Below the pieces are notes generated by a model. That model ran no database searches and had not been told where the DNA came from. It worked only from the letters and a program-made list of their open reading frames with translations. Made by a program: the position numbers and the translations under genes. Below are positions 23,227 to 34,779 of a DNA stretch of 64,000 nt, piece by piece (the stretch's first letter is position 1; each line of letters begins with the position of its first letter). Source of the DNA: Galerina marginata (taxonomy: Eukaryota; Basidiomycota; Agaricomycetes; Agaricales; Galerinaceae); NCBI GenBank assembly GCA_023014335.1, contig JAECYW010000001.1, forward strand, positions 4,402,001 through 4,466,000. Direction: 5' to 3'.

Positions 23227-24046
23227 CGCGCGGGCCACTGTATCTGACCCAGCAAAGTTTGGCGTTCCTATGAAGGTTGCTCTTTAACTTTGCATCTTGC
23301 TTGTCAAGGTAGCGGCGGACACCTTTCGTACATCCCGAGATGAAGCACTTAAATTTGTGGTAGCGCCGACTCTTCTTCTTCTTCGTTGTCAGTGACCTCA
23401 GGCTTATTCTCGACTAACAGTAGCTCGTCGCAATGGTCCACTGGAGTTAACTCGATGGGTTGGATTACCTTCTGCATCGATACCGTCCGTGTTTGCATTT
23501 TCATTTGTAGATATGGGCGGAGATAAAATTATCCCTTGTCAACAGTAAATAAAGAAAGTTACTCTTTATGCCTCCCCATTTTGCTTTAGTCAGCTGGACA
23601 GCAGTCTAATTCTTGGGTTTACCTTGGCTCACTTGCTGAAACTCGCTCACCTTTCAATTATTCACGACGTTCCTGGCAGACATTCTTTAAATTGCACGCC
23701 TGTCATTGATTTCATCCCGCTCCCTATGATTCCACATGATCTAGTTACAATAAACTCAACTTAAATACCATAATAAATCAATTTTTTTACTTAGAATCTA
23801 TGTATCTCAAAGCGCTAGGTAATGCACCAGGAGCGCACCGTTGTCAACGGTGAGCGCAGTTGTTCGGAACAGCATGCGACAGGATTGATTATTTGATCCG
23901 AAATTCTCAATTTGGGTTGTGGGAATAATACGAATACAAACAAAATGAAAATACGCCAGTACATACTGAGTACATACTTAATCAGAAAAGGGCTACCCGA
24001 AACGGCCCGGGTTCATTTGACACCCAACTGAATGCCTTAAGGATCA

Positions 24047-24203
24047 TTCATTTCTAGGTTTAAAGTGTTGAAAATATTTTTTCGCTATAGAATATATGAC
24101 TACTAACAACCTTCTCTCTGAAATTTTATCCCAAAGAAGCTGCTGCAGTTTCCGCGCAAGGTTTTCTGAACGCGACAGCAGAAGTAAGCCGTGGGAACTT
24201 GTT
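24047..24203. repeat. Dispersed ~157-bp repeat, copy A (matches 62548-62703)
   Basis: It shares with 62548-62703 the ordered words attcatttct, ctatagaatata, ctgaaattttatc, ctgctgcagtttccg and cgtgggaa, in the same orientation. The other copy sits inside the satellite at the right of the window. No coding sequence is evident. Confidence 0.7.
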
Positions 24204-26682
24204 GAGAAATCAGTCAATGGTGATGGAAAGGGCGAGGATGTGAGCTCGACAAGCTTCGCGTCTCAGATTGATGGATGCAATGGATGTCGTTGACAATAGT
24301 TCGTCGCTGCTGCCGCCGACGTCGCTGACGTGTCTCTGGACGGAGAGATGAAGTCTGTAAGGAATAACGACGTGGATACGAGCGAGGAGAAGGAACTTTG
24401 GTGGTGGAGGGTCGGGCAATTACTCCACGAAGACGAGCATCAAACCATCTACTCGTATACAGTTTCGACAGCCGCGAGTTCCAACCATTTCTAGGTGCCA
24501 CTTTGACTCCTTTCCAGCTTTTTTTTCGCATTCTAACCAAAGACACCCAAAATTCAGCCCGCGACCTTTTCCCGACCTTGACCACGATAATTGGAATGTA
24601 TGCTTCTCTAGCCGCTCCCGCCGATGTCTGCTCATTTCCTCAACACATGGAACCACGTTGGCCGTTCAGAAGGCCAAAACGACTCCAGCTTGCTTGTACC
24701 ACCAACGGCGGTTTTCTTCAAGGTTTCGTTCATTGGGGGAATCGCTGCAAAATTCAGAACATCTATATCGATATCGGTGAAAAGAAAGTATGTCGGATGA
24801 TACATTTTGTATGAATATTTTGTTGACAACTTGAAGGTCTCTTCAGTTCGCTTTACCAGCCACAAAGCCCCCGTTCCTTATGTTACTGTACGACGACCAG
24901 CACATCGTCTTCCTATCTTTCGCTGCTCAGACCTCCATCGACGCCTTCTACGTCAACGTCGTCTAACGCAGTTCGCTGTGCGTTTGGGCATTGACTTCTC
25001 CACTTTGCGGTCCTTCTAGGGTGAAAGCGCTCTTGGAAGTTAGTGGAAGCTTTCTGAGCAGGTGATGGACGTGCAGATGGATGCATGTGGATGCCTGGAC
25101 TCTTAGTCCAGGTTTTGTACATGGTGCGAAAAGTTCCTTTAGGAAGGTGAATGAAGAAAACGGCTTTTTTAGGTAGGCGAGGGAAGAATAGAGCACAGCC
25201 TCAAACACAGCCTTAAAGTTAAATGGGTCTTTCTCGGTTTTTTAATTGGGACGTCTTTCTCGTGATTGGAAAGGAAACTAGGCGTTACAGGTTTTGTTGG
25301 AGTGAATATCTTACATACAATTATAATACAATGCCAGTCGTCTTGTCCCAATGGTCGGGTACATAGGAAACGGTGATGTCCTGGGCTATTGAGTTGACGT
25401 CTACAATGATTTGGGACAAGAAAAGATTGTTGCTGAAATCGAGCGTTTTCGGGTCGAGGCAGGACGCGAGGGAGGAGATTCCGTCGCGTTGTGCTAGTAA
25501 AGGGTATACGCCTTTGTCAAAAAGGGCTAGGGACGGGCTAAAAGTGAATGAGGTGCCCATAAGTGAAAAGTAGTACTTCTCTTGGGTCCACCTGAACTTT
25601 GGCAAGAGCGTCTTCCTTCCTGAAAGGCGTTGGAATTGGGACTTTTTGCGTACCATGTTTGGCCTTCTAGATGTAATGCCCTTCATTCATCATATTCCTT
25701 TGGTTCACTGACATTCCACTCATCATCAGCCTTTAACTTCTCGAGTTGTTCCTGAATCCTCTGTAAACGATTAAGAAATAAAGCTTGCATAATTTGTTCG
25801 TTTCTCTTCATTTAATCATCTTCATAAGGGTCCAGGCACCGCCCGTAGGGCTATATATGGGAATTAGGCATTAGAGTCCACGTCCACAAACGAGGATGAA
25901 GAGCTTGCAACCGGCACCCCGGCCCGCCGCTGTGGATTAGGCAGAGGTTCCAAGTCGTCAAAAACTAATTTCCTGCTCGCCTTCTGTCAGCGTAATCCAC
26001 CTCTCCGCAGTCAGCCTTGGTGGTTTACACATCGAACTTTATGTATTCCCTGTCTTCCGCCTCTCTGTTGTCATCTTGGGGGTCATTCTACCTTTCAACT
26101 ACCGGGATCTTTTCACCTCGACTTCCTCAGGATGATCTTCTTCGTTATTGTCGGCCTTGGTGGTTTAGACATTGAAGTTCTGGCCTCCTCTATCTTACCT
26201 TTGGGATTTCAACTTTAATTTCGTTTTCGACTATTCGCACCACGTCATCGCGTCATCACGCTCAACATCGCCTCAAGTTCTTAGGCAGCATGAACGGCCG
26301 AACCTGGGATCTCTCTTCATATGTGCTTGCTCATACATATCTTTCTATCGACGACTCATTCCTCCCTCAAGGCTTTAAGGCTTACTTGCTCGTCCCTTCA
26401 AGTGAAACGTGCCTCCTCGATAATATGATTGCCATCCATAAAACGAGTGGTTTATTGTCATCGGGAGCGCGACTAATCACACCAAGGAAAGTGGAAATAG
26501 ATTCAAGAGAACCATAGCAAGTAAAACATACAAAAGACTTGACGGCAGGGGTGAACTAGTGACAATATGCGACGATGTAAGAGTTCGAGGGATTCCCCGT
26601 AAAAGGATCGCAAAAGGGAAAAAATGTTCAGTAAGTATCTGGAAAAGCAGGGGCTTAGCTTATGATCAAGGTATTCAAAGAA

Positions 26683-28027
26683 TCACTCACCAATGGCGTC
26701 GAACTCTACCTCTGAGATGCCTGCAATCCAGGCAGATACGGTCGCCTTCTGCCTTTTCAACCTCTTCCCTGGGCTGGGGTTATCATCAAGAGCACGTAGG
26801 GTTTCATCGAGCGAAATGGCGTCGACATCTTCTGAACTGCGTCCACGCTTGCGAGAAGCAGAGGCCTGGGAGGGGGTTTGCAGCAAGGCTGAGCGTAAGC
26901 GATTGGATCGACGGAATTCTGTGTCCCTGCGGCCTTCTTTCGTCACGACACTGTCGTCATCGTCGTTGTCGGCAGGATCGTAGGGGTCACTAACAAATGC
27001 CGGTTCCGAGTCAAAAGGGACGGGCTTCTTCCACGCAGTGTATACAAACAAGGCGAGGGCTATCAAGGCTCGATCCTCCGGGGGAATTGAGTCATCGCCA
27101 GCCCCAAGGAATGTATGGTTATCGATCAATTTGCGACCAATATCGCAAATAACAAAGCGGGGGTGGACGTGGGAGGTTATGAGAGGAAAGTCGCTGTAGG
27201 GGTGGAAAAAGGATGGTTCGAAAGAGGCGATACCGGCTTGTTCTAATGGTCCCACGGGAGCAGAGAGCCGTCGAATCTCGTAGCCACGCATGTTGAGTCC
27301 TGGGATAAGCTTATACTGGTATGTAACAGGCTCCTGTAAATCAAATCGCCAACACAAATCAGTTTGTCCCTCAGAAGATACTCGACATGTAAGAAGCCAC
27401 ACCTTCTTAAATTCTTGGTAGGGCTTTTTGACGAATGAATTTAAAATATGAGCTTCAGGGAGAAGAAGCCATAGGCCCCGGTCAAAGAGGTCATGTAGAA
27501 CGGAGTTAACTTATCATAAGTCAAGTGAACCAGTCACAAACAGGTAGGGAAGCAACTCACGGCGTAATACATTATACCGCGTATCGATATTGAGAGTTCT
27601 GAATCGCATGCCCCACCAGTATTCCAATCTTTTGAGCTGCAGTAGTAGTTAGAAGCTGGAGTAAGGACAGGATGCATGTTAGAAGCCTCTGGTCACTCAC
27701 CAGCTCGCTAGGAGTCGCTCGAGGTAGGACATGAGCGTACTCAACCGAGTAGAGTGGATCTATGTTCGTAATGACACATCGCAACTGGGAAAGACGACTT
27801 GTGGCCTTTCCGATGCGCTTCCGGGCAGCCTCTGACATTTTTGAGTCCTGTGTCCTGGATTCGGGGGTGTCATCTGCAAGTGGCTGCGGCGGCTCTGAGT
27901 AGGTGAAATCAAAAGGATCCGATGGCGGTGTTGCAATAGAATAAGAATCCATGTCTACAGGAGGTGTGGTAGGCGAAGGATTTTGGTTGTCCATGGGGTT
28001 GCAATCAGAGGGTAGGGGGGAAGGCAT
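26683..28027 (-). CDS. HNH-endonuclease-domain protein (multi-exon)
   Basis: Exons 28027-27701, 27636-27561, 27509-27403 and 27333-26683 join in phase (386 aa); an alternative reads through 27402-27334. The core is an HNH fold: LRCVITNIDPLYSVEYAHVLPRA supplies the Cys and AHVLPR motif, then LEYWWGM, LNIDTRYNVL (conserved Asn) and HDLFDRGLWLLLPE. Many Agaricomycetes carry large families of such proteins, often in variable regions; their substrate is not known to me. After the HNH core comes a conserved module (FHPYSDFPLITSHVHPRFVI) and a basic/acidic tail with KRLKRQK. I start at the ATG before SPLPSDC; an upstream N-terminal exon (next entry) is possible. Confidence 0.75.
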
Positions 28028-28152
28028 TGCGATGCTGAGGGGATCATGCCAGCACGCCACTTTTGTTGACTTGAATCTACGAATGGGGACGCGGTCACGA
28101 GACTTAGGCTCGGGCCGTCCATTCACCAGGGATTTTCCGAGGTAACTGACCA

Positions 28153-28388
28153 CCGCAGTATAATGTTTCTTATGTAGTCTTTGACCTGCAGCGCACTCAA
28201 ATCAGGTATAATACGAAGGGTATAGTATTGAATCTTGACATAATCGCCAGCCTGGCTACCAAATCACAGCGACGAGCGCCTTCACTAAGGTGGCAGAGAG
28301 GAGTAACTAATTGAGACGTCATTGTGCGGAGATAGTTATAGTTAGCTTCTACAAGTGTGGAATGCAGAGTTGACGCAGCTGCCGACAA
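28153..28388 (-). CDS. Possible N-terminal exon(s) of the HNH gene
   Basis: A minus frame opening at 28388 (SAAASTLHSTLVEANYNYLR, later RCDLVARLAIMSRFNTI) and a short piece around 28170-28130 (QRLHKKHYTAVV) resemble the helical leader that precedes the HNH core in related proteins. The splice pattern that would join them to 28027 is unclear: the only GT-AG pair in phase gives an intron near 30 bases. Either an atypical intron or decay is possible. Confidence 0.3.
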
Positions 28389-28635
28389 ACGGTCGCTAGG
28401 GAATTATGTAGCGGTTCACACGCTACATCAACAGCTCGGTTGAATCACCACAGTTGATGTGGGAAGGAGGCGAAGGTGTCATGGACCAAAAGCAGACAGC
28501 GTCGTCGTCGACGTTGCGGAAGCTGGCAGGTTGTCCGCTGAAACTGGGCCTTGTCTGTTGGATCTGTTTCAGGAGGGTGCAAGAAGCCAGTAAGCTGTCC
28601 AGCAGAAGAAAATGATAAAGCTGTAGAAGAGGAAG

Positions 28636-28735
28636 TATGAGAATGTTGACCGCGGTGGTCGACGTGGGAGGTGCCGAGGACGCTGTCGATGACAGTGATC
28701 AAACGAATTTGTAAGCGGGTTCCCACACGCAACAG
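28636..28735. repeat. Dispersed module copy 1 of 3
   Basis: Shares the order gagaatg-t-gac, gtggtcgacgtgg/gcgatgttgg, tgtcgatgacagtgatca and cccacacg with 33108-33205 and, more loosely, 43632-43713. It may be a flank of a repeat element whose better-defined parts lie at 29490-30296 and 33531-33735. Confidence 0.45.
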
Positions 28736-28902
28736 TAATTTTAGGCATTTTCCAAAGCTATCTTTTCTCTTCATCCTTCGCTCAGCCTTACTCCACGATC
28801 TGTTCCAGGTTTTTCTGGCGTGCTTTCCGTAACTTGAAGTTCTGTTTCAGATAGTCCAACGGTAGTAGATGCGGCAGTCAATTCCCGCCTGATCAGGCCA
28901 CA

Positions 28903-29073
28903 CAGGTATGTTCTTTCTTTAACTACACCTCCATTTCGACTTAAGTTTTCTACATTTCAGGCTTTATTTTGTTCCAACATATCTGTCAATACAGGTATGT
29001 TCTTTCGTTGACTACACCTCCACTTCGGCTTATGTTTTTTACGTTTCTTAAGGCTGTATTTTGTTCCAATATA
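28903..29073. repeat. Tandem duplication of an intron-plus-exon-like unit (period 89 bp)
   Basis: 28903-28991 and 28992-29073 both start with CAG|GTATGTTC (a perfect donor context), run through an intron-like pyrimidine-rich stretch to ...AG, and continue GCT(T/G)TATTTTGTTCC. Thus the duplicated piece looks like a plus-strand intron with its following exon. No reading frame across the units could be established. Confidence 0.6.
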
Positions 29074-29489
29074 AAAAATTTCTGTCGCTACTTGCACTTC
29101 GGGTCAACGTGTATGCTCTTCGGGTAGACATTTCTGCCTGCTACTTGCACGCTTAGTCCCCCGGCTCTCGTTGTTCCTTACGCTGCTAAATTGCACTTTT
29201 CATGACTTAAGTCACTCAGTATAAGGCTCGGCGTCCACCACCCTTCTTGTTCTTAGGTACGTCTATCATTTCTTCGATCATGCACCCCATTGACATGTAT
29301 TTTTGGCCAAAAAATTAGCTCTGTTTTCGATGGTCTTCCGCCTATTAAGCCAATGTCTGGATAATACCAAACGAGCTCCTCGAATTCCGCTATGCCTCCC
29401 CTCCTTTATTTCCCTTAAACGATACTAATTTCGTCTTTTATTCATCTCTTTTGAATCCCTCAAGTTATCCCACAGCCGCATGATTCAGA

Positions 29490-30296
29490 ACGTCGTGTAA
29501 CCGCTATTATGACCAGTCACACCCTACCCGCCTTGGCTCATCCCAGTATGCATTCTTTTCTCCTTATAGGGCGAGCTATTCTGACTGTAAGCGTGCGGTT
29601 TATTCAGTCTCAATTTCGTTAGTCTCATTGCCATTGAATGGACTTTATCAAGGCGTCCTCTAAGCTCTGAAGGTTCAATATCACTTTGGAGAATGAGACG
29701 TACGAACAGGCATAAGCCGCCAAGTCGCGGAATTCCCCAATGGAGGTAGACCCAGGCGCAAGCGCGGGAGATGGGGAACTCGAAAGAGGGAGGTTAAAGG
29801 CGGGGGCGGGAGACAGTCAAGGAAGAGCGTAATGAAAGGAGAATTATTGATAAAGCTGAGCTTAATTAGCCCGAGGAGATTGACAATGATGAAATTGACG
29901 AAGAGTTAGCCTACAGTTTTCTTGGAGGAAGAGGAACACGAAGTATCTGAGGAAGAGCATCTCCTCGAAAGTGGACTGGCTGACAACGCCTTTGGGGTAG
30001 AAGACAGCAAATTAGTAGAGGAAGAGCTTAATAACCTTATTTACTGTGCTTTATGGTAGAATCTAAGTAGAATATTTGCGAAATGATTATTCAAACGAAC
30101 CCCATCACGGAAAATCGTTTCATGTACTAACTTTGAGAGTTTGCACAAGATGTTTGAAGATGTAAAACATATGTAAATTCAGTGGTCTATCTACTACAGG
30201 CAGTCCTGTACCGAGTACCAAGTAAAATGAGACTAATAGAGCACAGTATTCTGCGGATGTTGCTGCGTACTGCTGCATGTCTAGTGCGGGCGCTTA
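29490..30296. mobile_element. Dispersed repeat, longer copy (~0.8 kb)
   Basis: Its left ~118 bp (from cgtcgtgtaaccgctatta to gcgtgcggttt) and its right ~85 bp (from ccgagtacca to the gcatgtcta/gggcg end) both recur, adjoining each other, at 33531-33735. The middle ~600 bp is unique to this copy and has no supported gene, though one stretch is strongly acidic-coding-like (gaggaagag repeats). This is a non-autonomous element or a fragment of a larger one. Confidence 0.55.
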
Positions 30297-30299
30297 TTG

Positions 30300-33107
30300 A
30301 ATCCCACGTACGCATTAAACTCGGTAGTGCGTCTTGATCCAGGTATATTCTTCTTGGTCAATTTCTTGACAACCGCTTCGAATTCAAAAAAAAACCTTGG
30401 CTTTTGGTTCTAAGGTTCTATTTCCGGTACCTCTCCCGAGTTTCCCCCAGTAATGCACCTCTGTCTTTTCAACCTGTTGTAGCTACTCGTCTTTCGGTAG
30501 TTTAAATGCAGATGACAGGATGACAAGCAAGACTTGTCGGAGAAATCCAAAAAAAGAAAAAGTATGACTGACTCCTGAACCATTTACGTGATTGGAGTGG
30601 CATCATCGACTTATGTGGTATGGATGCGTATGCATGTTGGGCTTCTAAGTTTCAGAAAGTTTCTATAATTGCTACAGTCACTTTTTGATTTTTCCGACCT
30701 TAACAGACCGAGAAGGACAAGAAACAAAACCCCGAGTTTACTACGCTTCTTAATTTTTAACATACGTGGCTAGTAGGTCAGTGGGTAAGTCAAGTAGACC
30801 ACCAGGCATGAACGTTCGAGAAAACAGTGCACTATGTCATCTACAGGACAGGTAAAGGTCATGTGTAAATCCCAGGTTCCGTAAATTTCCCCGCGTCCTA
30901 CTCGCAGGGCTCATCTTAGGGGAAAGCCTTGGATACGTACCGTTTATCAGCGACTGGCAATCCTCGTTGCTCAGGAAAACGAGTGGGTAGAGCCAAAGGC
31001 GCCGTACTGTCCATCCCCGCCGCTTTCGCCACTTCCGGGAAGAGCAGTGGAGGAGCGGCGCCGAATCTCGCGCATCAAAACGAGGAGGTGGGACAGCGCC
31101 ATTCCCATAATGTGCCGTGCTCAAAACCCTCGCCACCAGCTTCAGGAGCAGCTAGTGGAGTTCGTCCTGAGCTAGTATCTAAAGATAGGTTGAACCAACT
31201 ATCAGTGTTTGACTCGTTGGCACACTTAAAGAAGGAGGAATGACAGAGCATCAGCATGAACATGTCATGCGAGATAAAAGAGCGAGAAGGGACGAGGGAA
31301 GAAGGGCGAGAATAGAAGAGAATGGGTGAGTAAAAAGGAAAGAAAGAAGATAAGAAAATAAGAAATCGAATTAAAAGAATGACAGATACGAAACCGAAGA
31401 GGGGAAAGAACAGGATAAAGATAGAAAAAGAAAACATGGTGACGAACCAGAAACATTGTACCGATCTCAGTCCCTCCTCGAGGCAGCACAAGGGAGCGCG
31501 TTGCAGTGCGAGTTGATGCATAAGGCGGTCGTACTGCTTCAAAGCCACCTTTGGTTGTGGCGCAGTCCGCTAAGGGCATCGACCCCGCCGCCATTAAGAC
31601 TCCTGTTGTGGCACGGGACCTATATCGCAGGCGAAAGAGAATATGGCGCCATCGCGCGACCGGACCTAGACCCATACCCAATGTCGGTGTGTGAGGGCGC
31701 GAACGTCGGCCGGAAGCTAGGAAGAGCTCGCCAGATAGGAAGAAGCTCGTTTTTCTGCACTTCTGCCCTTCGCACTATCGTCAGTACTGGAGGATGCGGC
31801 AGCGGCAGCTGAAGCCCATCATTGTGCTCGTAAAGTCGACACACCTGCGCTTAACCACGTCCAATATAACCGGCCATTGTATGTCTCGCAAGGAAATTAG
31901 CCTGTAGGACGACGGTCAATGTGATTTACAGCAAGAGAAACAGTGTGACGTACATACTATTAAATGCATGATAGCCGCAACACCAAATCTGAGTATTGGT
32001 GTTGCCTAGGTTTAGAAGGCTGAGGATGTCCAGGCTACAGATAGACAAGGATAAGCGCATGCCCAGGATTTAACTCAGTCGTACCTACGTGGATCATACG
32101 CCGAATTGGGCTTTAAGTTATGACCGAAGTCTGTCCCTGAGATGAGACAGCAATGCAAGGAGGAAGAACGAGGCAACTTACACATATACGCGACGCGAGC
32201 ATCTCTGGGGAACTTGCAACGTTGAACGCTGATATAAGTTGATATCCTGGGGGTCTGTTTAATTCCTGCTAAGTAATCGTTCAGGATAAAGCATACCCCA
32301 CACTAGATTGAGATTATCAATCATCAAAGGAACTAATCAAGGATGAGGAGACTCCGAGAAATGTTTACCTTCATTCGTCAGAGTCAAGTCCCTGCGAGGT
32401 TGATTCAGGCATAGTATGCAGACTATGTGAATGGGGTACCGACCAGTAAAGTCATAGAGGCGACAGCGGTGATGGCGGACGCGAGGGAACGTCACCCACA
32501 AGTTCTTTCAAACGACGGTAATGCACTAATGGAAAAGAGGAAACAGAGAAGGCTTACATGTTTCGTGTTTTGAGCGGGAATCCCCGAGCAATGTTACGCG
32601 TCTTTAGCCTCCGTCATTCTTCGAGAGCGGCGGTTGGAGGAAAGCGGTCCAGGGGTGCCATGGACTTTCAGCGGTGTCGAGGCATATCTGGGACCCGTGA
32701 AAAAAGATTATGAATGAGGGCGCAAAGGCCTACTTATAGTTTCGCTCTCTAGACACTGTCATATCAGAGATCGTAGGAAGGCCCAAGGATGGATTAGTGC
32801 GTGGAAATGTCACATAACTCAGCGGACGCACCGCTAATTAATGTGATAATCTTAAGTATTCCCCATGAATCCCTCTTCTTCCTTGTGCTTCGTTATTGGA
32901 GGCTTAGTTGCTGTCGAAGTCGTCCTCCCCAGGCTTGCCTTTAACACGCCTAATTCGCCCCGCAGGAGTTCTGTTGAGCCAAATAAGTAGGTAGTGGTTG
33001 TCAATCCGGTCCTCGAGAACTACGGCGTTGAATGCAGGATTCGCGATGCAAATGGGGAAGGAGAGAGGGGTGGTTTTGTTTGGAAGAAGAAAGGTAGGGA
33101 AGAGCAT
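30300..33107. other. Gene-poor stretch
   Basis: 31,265-31,440 is purine-rich on the plus strand (gaaagaaagaagataagaa-type runs). Open frames around 30,837-31,844 are shadows of GC-rich sequence without splice signals. A frame at 33107-32904 (-) looks protein-like (NPAFNAVVLEDRIDNHYLLI) but is isolated. Confidence 0.35.
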
Positions 33108-33205
33108 AAGAATGAGAATGCTGACTGCGCTGGGCGATGTTGGAGTAGTCGAGCAGGTTGTTGATAGCGGTGATTAGCAAAATTGTAAACGTTCACACGA
33201 GGCTA
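33108..33205. repeat. Dispersed module copy 2 of 3
   Basis: Best match to 28636-28735, with the same order of short blocks (gagaatgctgactgcg, gttgatagcggtgatta, gttcacacg). It precedes the short repeat copy at 33531 in the same way as copy 1 precedes the long copy at 29490. Confidence 0.45.
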
Positions 33206-33530
33206 TTTTTAGCAAGATGCTTCTGGCTTTCGAATTTTCATCTTTGATCGCTGAAGCGCTTCTAGAAGATTGGCCTCCCCACCGCTGTTATGTCTTTTTT
33301 TAAATCGTAGCTGCACCCTAAGAATACTACCACTTCCGCATCCTAACCTATCCTTGGGACCTTGGAACTAAGGTGGCTCATAAAGTGCACAAAACTTGGA
33401 AGGCCATTGCAAGAGCGATGTCGCCAGAAGATTAAAATTTACAGTGTACTAAACTGAGATCCTGGACTCGTGACGTGGTTGCATTCGTCTCTTAGCTTTT
33501 CCTACGTGTGCTATCCAACCGCTGAATAAA

Positions 33531-33735
33531 CGTCGTGTAACCGCTATTACGACCAGTTCCACCCTACCCGGCTTGGCTCACCCCAGTATGCATTCTCTTC
33601 TCCTCATAGCGCGAGCTATTCTGACTCTAAGCGCGCGGTTTACTCTACCGAGTACCAGACCAATAGAGCACAGTATTCTGTGGGTGTTGCTGCGTACTGC
33701 TGCATGTCTACTGAGGGCGTTGGTGAAGTAAAATC
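33531..33735. mobile_element. Dispersed repeat, internally deleted copy
   Basis: 33531-33643 matches 29490-29607 at roughly nine of ten positions, and 33641-33735 matches 30207-30296; the 600 bases between are missing. Its right end coincides with the point where the TPR coding frame of the NLR relic stops. Confidence 0.65.
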
Positions 33736-34710
33736 GCTTGAGCTAGGTCTTTTAAAGCGCCATGCTGATGGAAACGGGATTGTAGGGCACTGGCGAGGTT
33801 ATTGAGGGATCCGGATCGACCTGGGTGAGAATGTGGCTGACGAATAAGTGTATTTCTGTACAAGAGAATTGCTCTGTCAAGATCGACAATGGTATTGAGC
33901 TGTTCAAACCGCGTTTGAAAGGCATACACTAACCACGGTAATATATCGCCTTCCGGAAATGTTCCATTCGCGTTCCGTGGTCCTTCGATAAGCTTCACGT
34001 GTTTTTCCCTGATATTTGACAGTGGTCTTTCAAGCATCCCAGTCGCGTTTGGGGAAATTAATTCGAGCGCGTGCAAAAATGCGGTAATTCCTTCGTCCAA
34101 ATTTTTGTTTGACAAGAAATGGTCGTCGTATCCTCCTTTCCGATTATTTCAGCCAACTTAAAAGGCAACGCAGTTTTGGGAATAGCTGTCAGAGTGGTAT
34201 ACGAGTGATGGAATGGGGCGGATATGCACGAAAGAAATAGTGTTGCCCAATATACTATGGCCTCAACAGATGCCTCTAGAAACGCTTGATCCAGAGTGGT
34301 CACAGCCTGCGTAAATGGCATACGAGGACTTCTATTTTTGAAAGGTGCAGTGGCCAATATTTGACAGCATACCTCTCGGCGCCACTGAGCTCGGAATAAG
34401 AACGCGTGGTTCCTCCGTGCGATTGGAATTGCTCTGTAAATACAATCCCAACGCACCTATTGGTCAAGATGAAGTGTGGATTTATCGAACTAGTAGAGTT
34501 CTCGCGCCTAATATCTAACAGATTGTCTTCCACGTACTCCAGAAAAGGCGCGTGGAACTGTTGAAACGCGGGTAGAATGACGTCGGTGTCCAATGCGTCA
34601 TGAGTTTGCAGAGCCGTTAACCGCCTGCTAATCTCTCGCGCGGGTCGGTCAGGAATTCCTACCAGATCAATAAAATCCAGAAAAGATAAAGCTTCCTGAA
34701 GGGCCATCAT
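33736..34710 (-). pseudogene. NLR-like (NACHT arm plus TPR) gene relic, truncated at both ends
   Basis: The 5' part (34710-34300) reads VGIPDRPAREISRRLTALQ, HAPFLEYVED and ERYAVKYWPLHL, a layout I associate with the helical arm after the NACHT domain in basidiomycete NLR-like proteins. A shifted frame follows (about 34,300-34,115). The 3' part (34115-33708) carries two tetratricopeptide units: FQTRFEQLNTIVDLDRAILL and, after PGRSGSLNNLASALQSRFHQ, a second DLAQAILLH. The P-loop NACHT core and the remaining TPRs are missing. The left edge is cut by the repeat ending at about 33735, the right edge by a GC-rich repeat end at 34741. Intact relatives would act in non-self recognition; this copy cannot. 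Confidence 0.6.
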
Positions 34711-34740
34711 GGCTCAAAGGAAAACGAGAAGCATCAGTTA

Positions 34741-34778
34741 GATCCCGCGCGCGCCAAAGCCTGAACTTGTTAAATTGG
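34741..34778. repeat. End copy of the GC-rich foldback family (reversed)
   Basis: It reads gatcccgcgcgcgccaaagc then ctgaacttgttaaattgg, the reverse complement of the family's left end, and abuts the NLR relic. Confidence 0.6.
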
Positions 34779-34779
34779 T

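Larger units (their letters stand above)
22300..26640. other. Gene-poor stretch
   Basis: Besides two repeats listed separately I see no supported gene. The frame 25686-25321 (-) is the most protein-like (KYYFSLMGTSFTFSPSLALF, later DITVSYVPDHWDKTTG) but has no known family and no clear start. Around 22,890-22,990 short words (acccgtacccg, aaaacgggcct) resemble the end sequences near 16,190-16,240. Confidence 0.35.

Noticed and set aside
30837..31844. Cluster of overlapping open frames on both strands
   Set aside because: GC-rich and purine-rich composition explains them; no domain or splice support.
23186..34778. An 11.6-kb transposon bounded by the facing GC-rich ends
   Set aside because: No transposase lies inside, and the ends could be independent insertions; kept only as a question under the foldback family.
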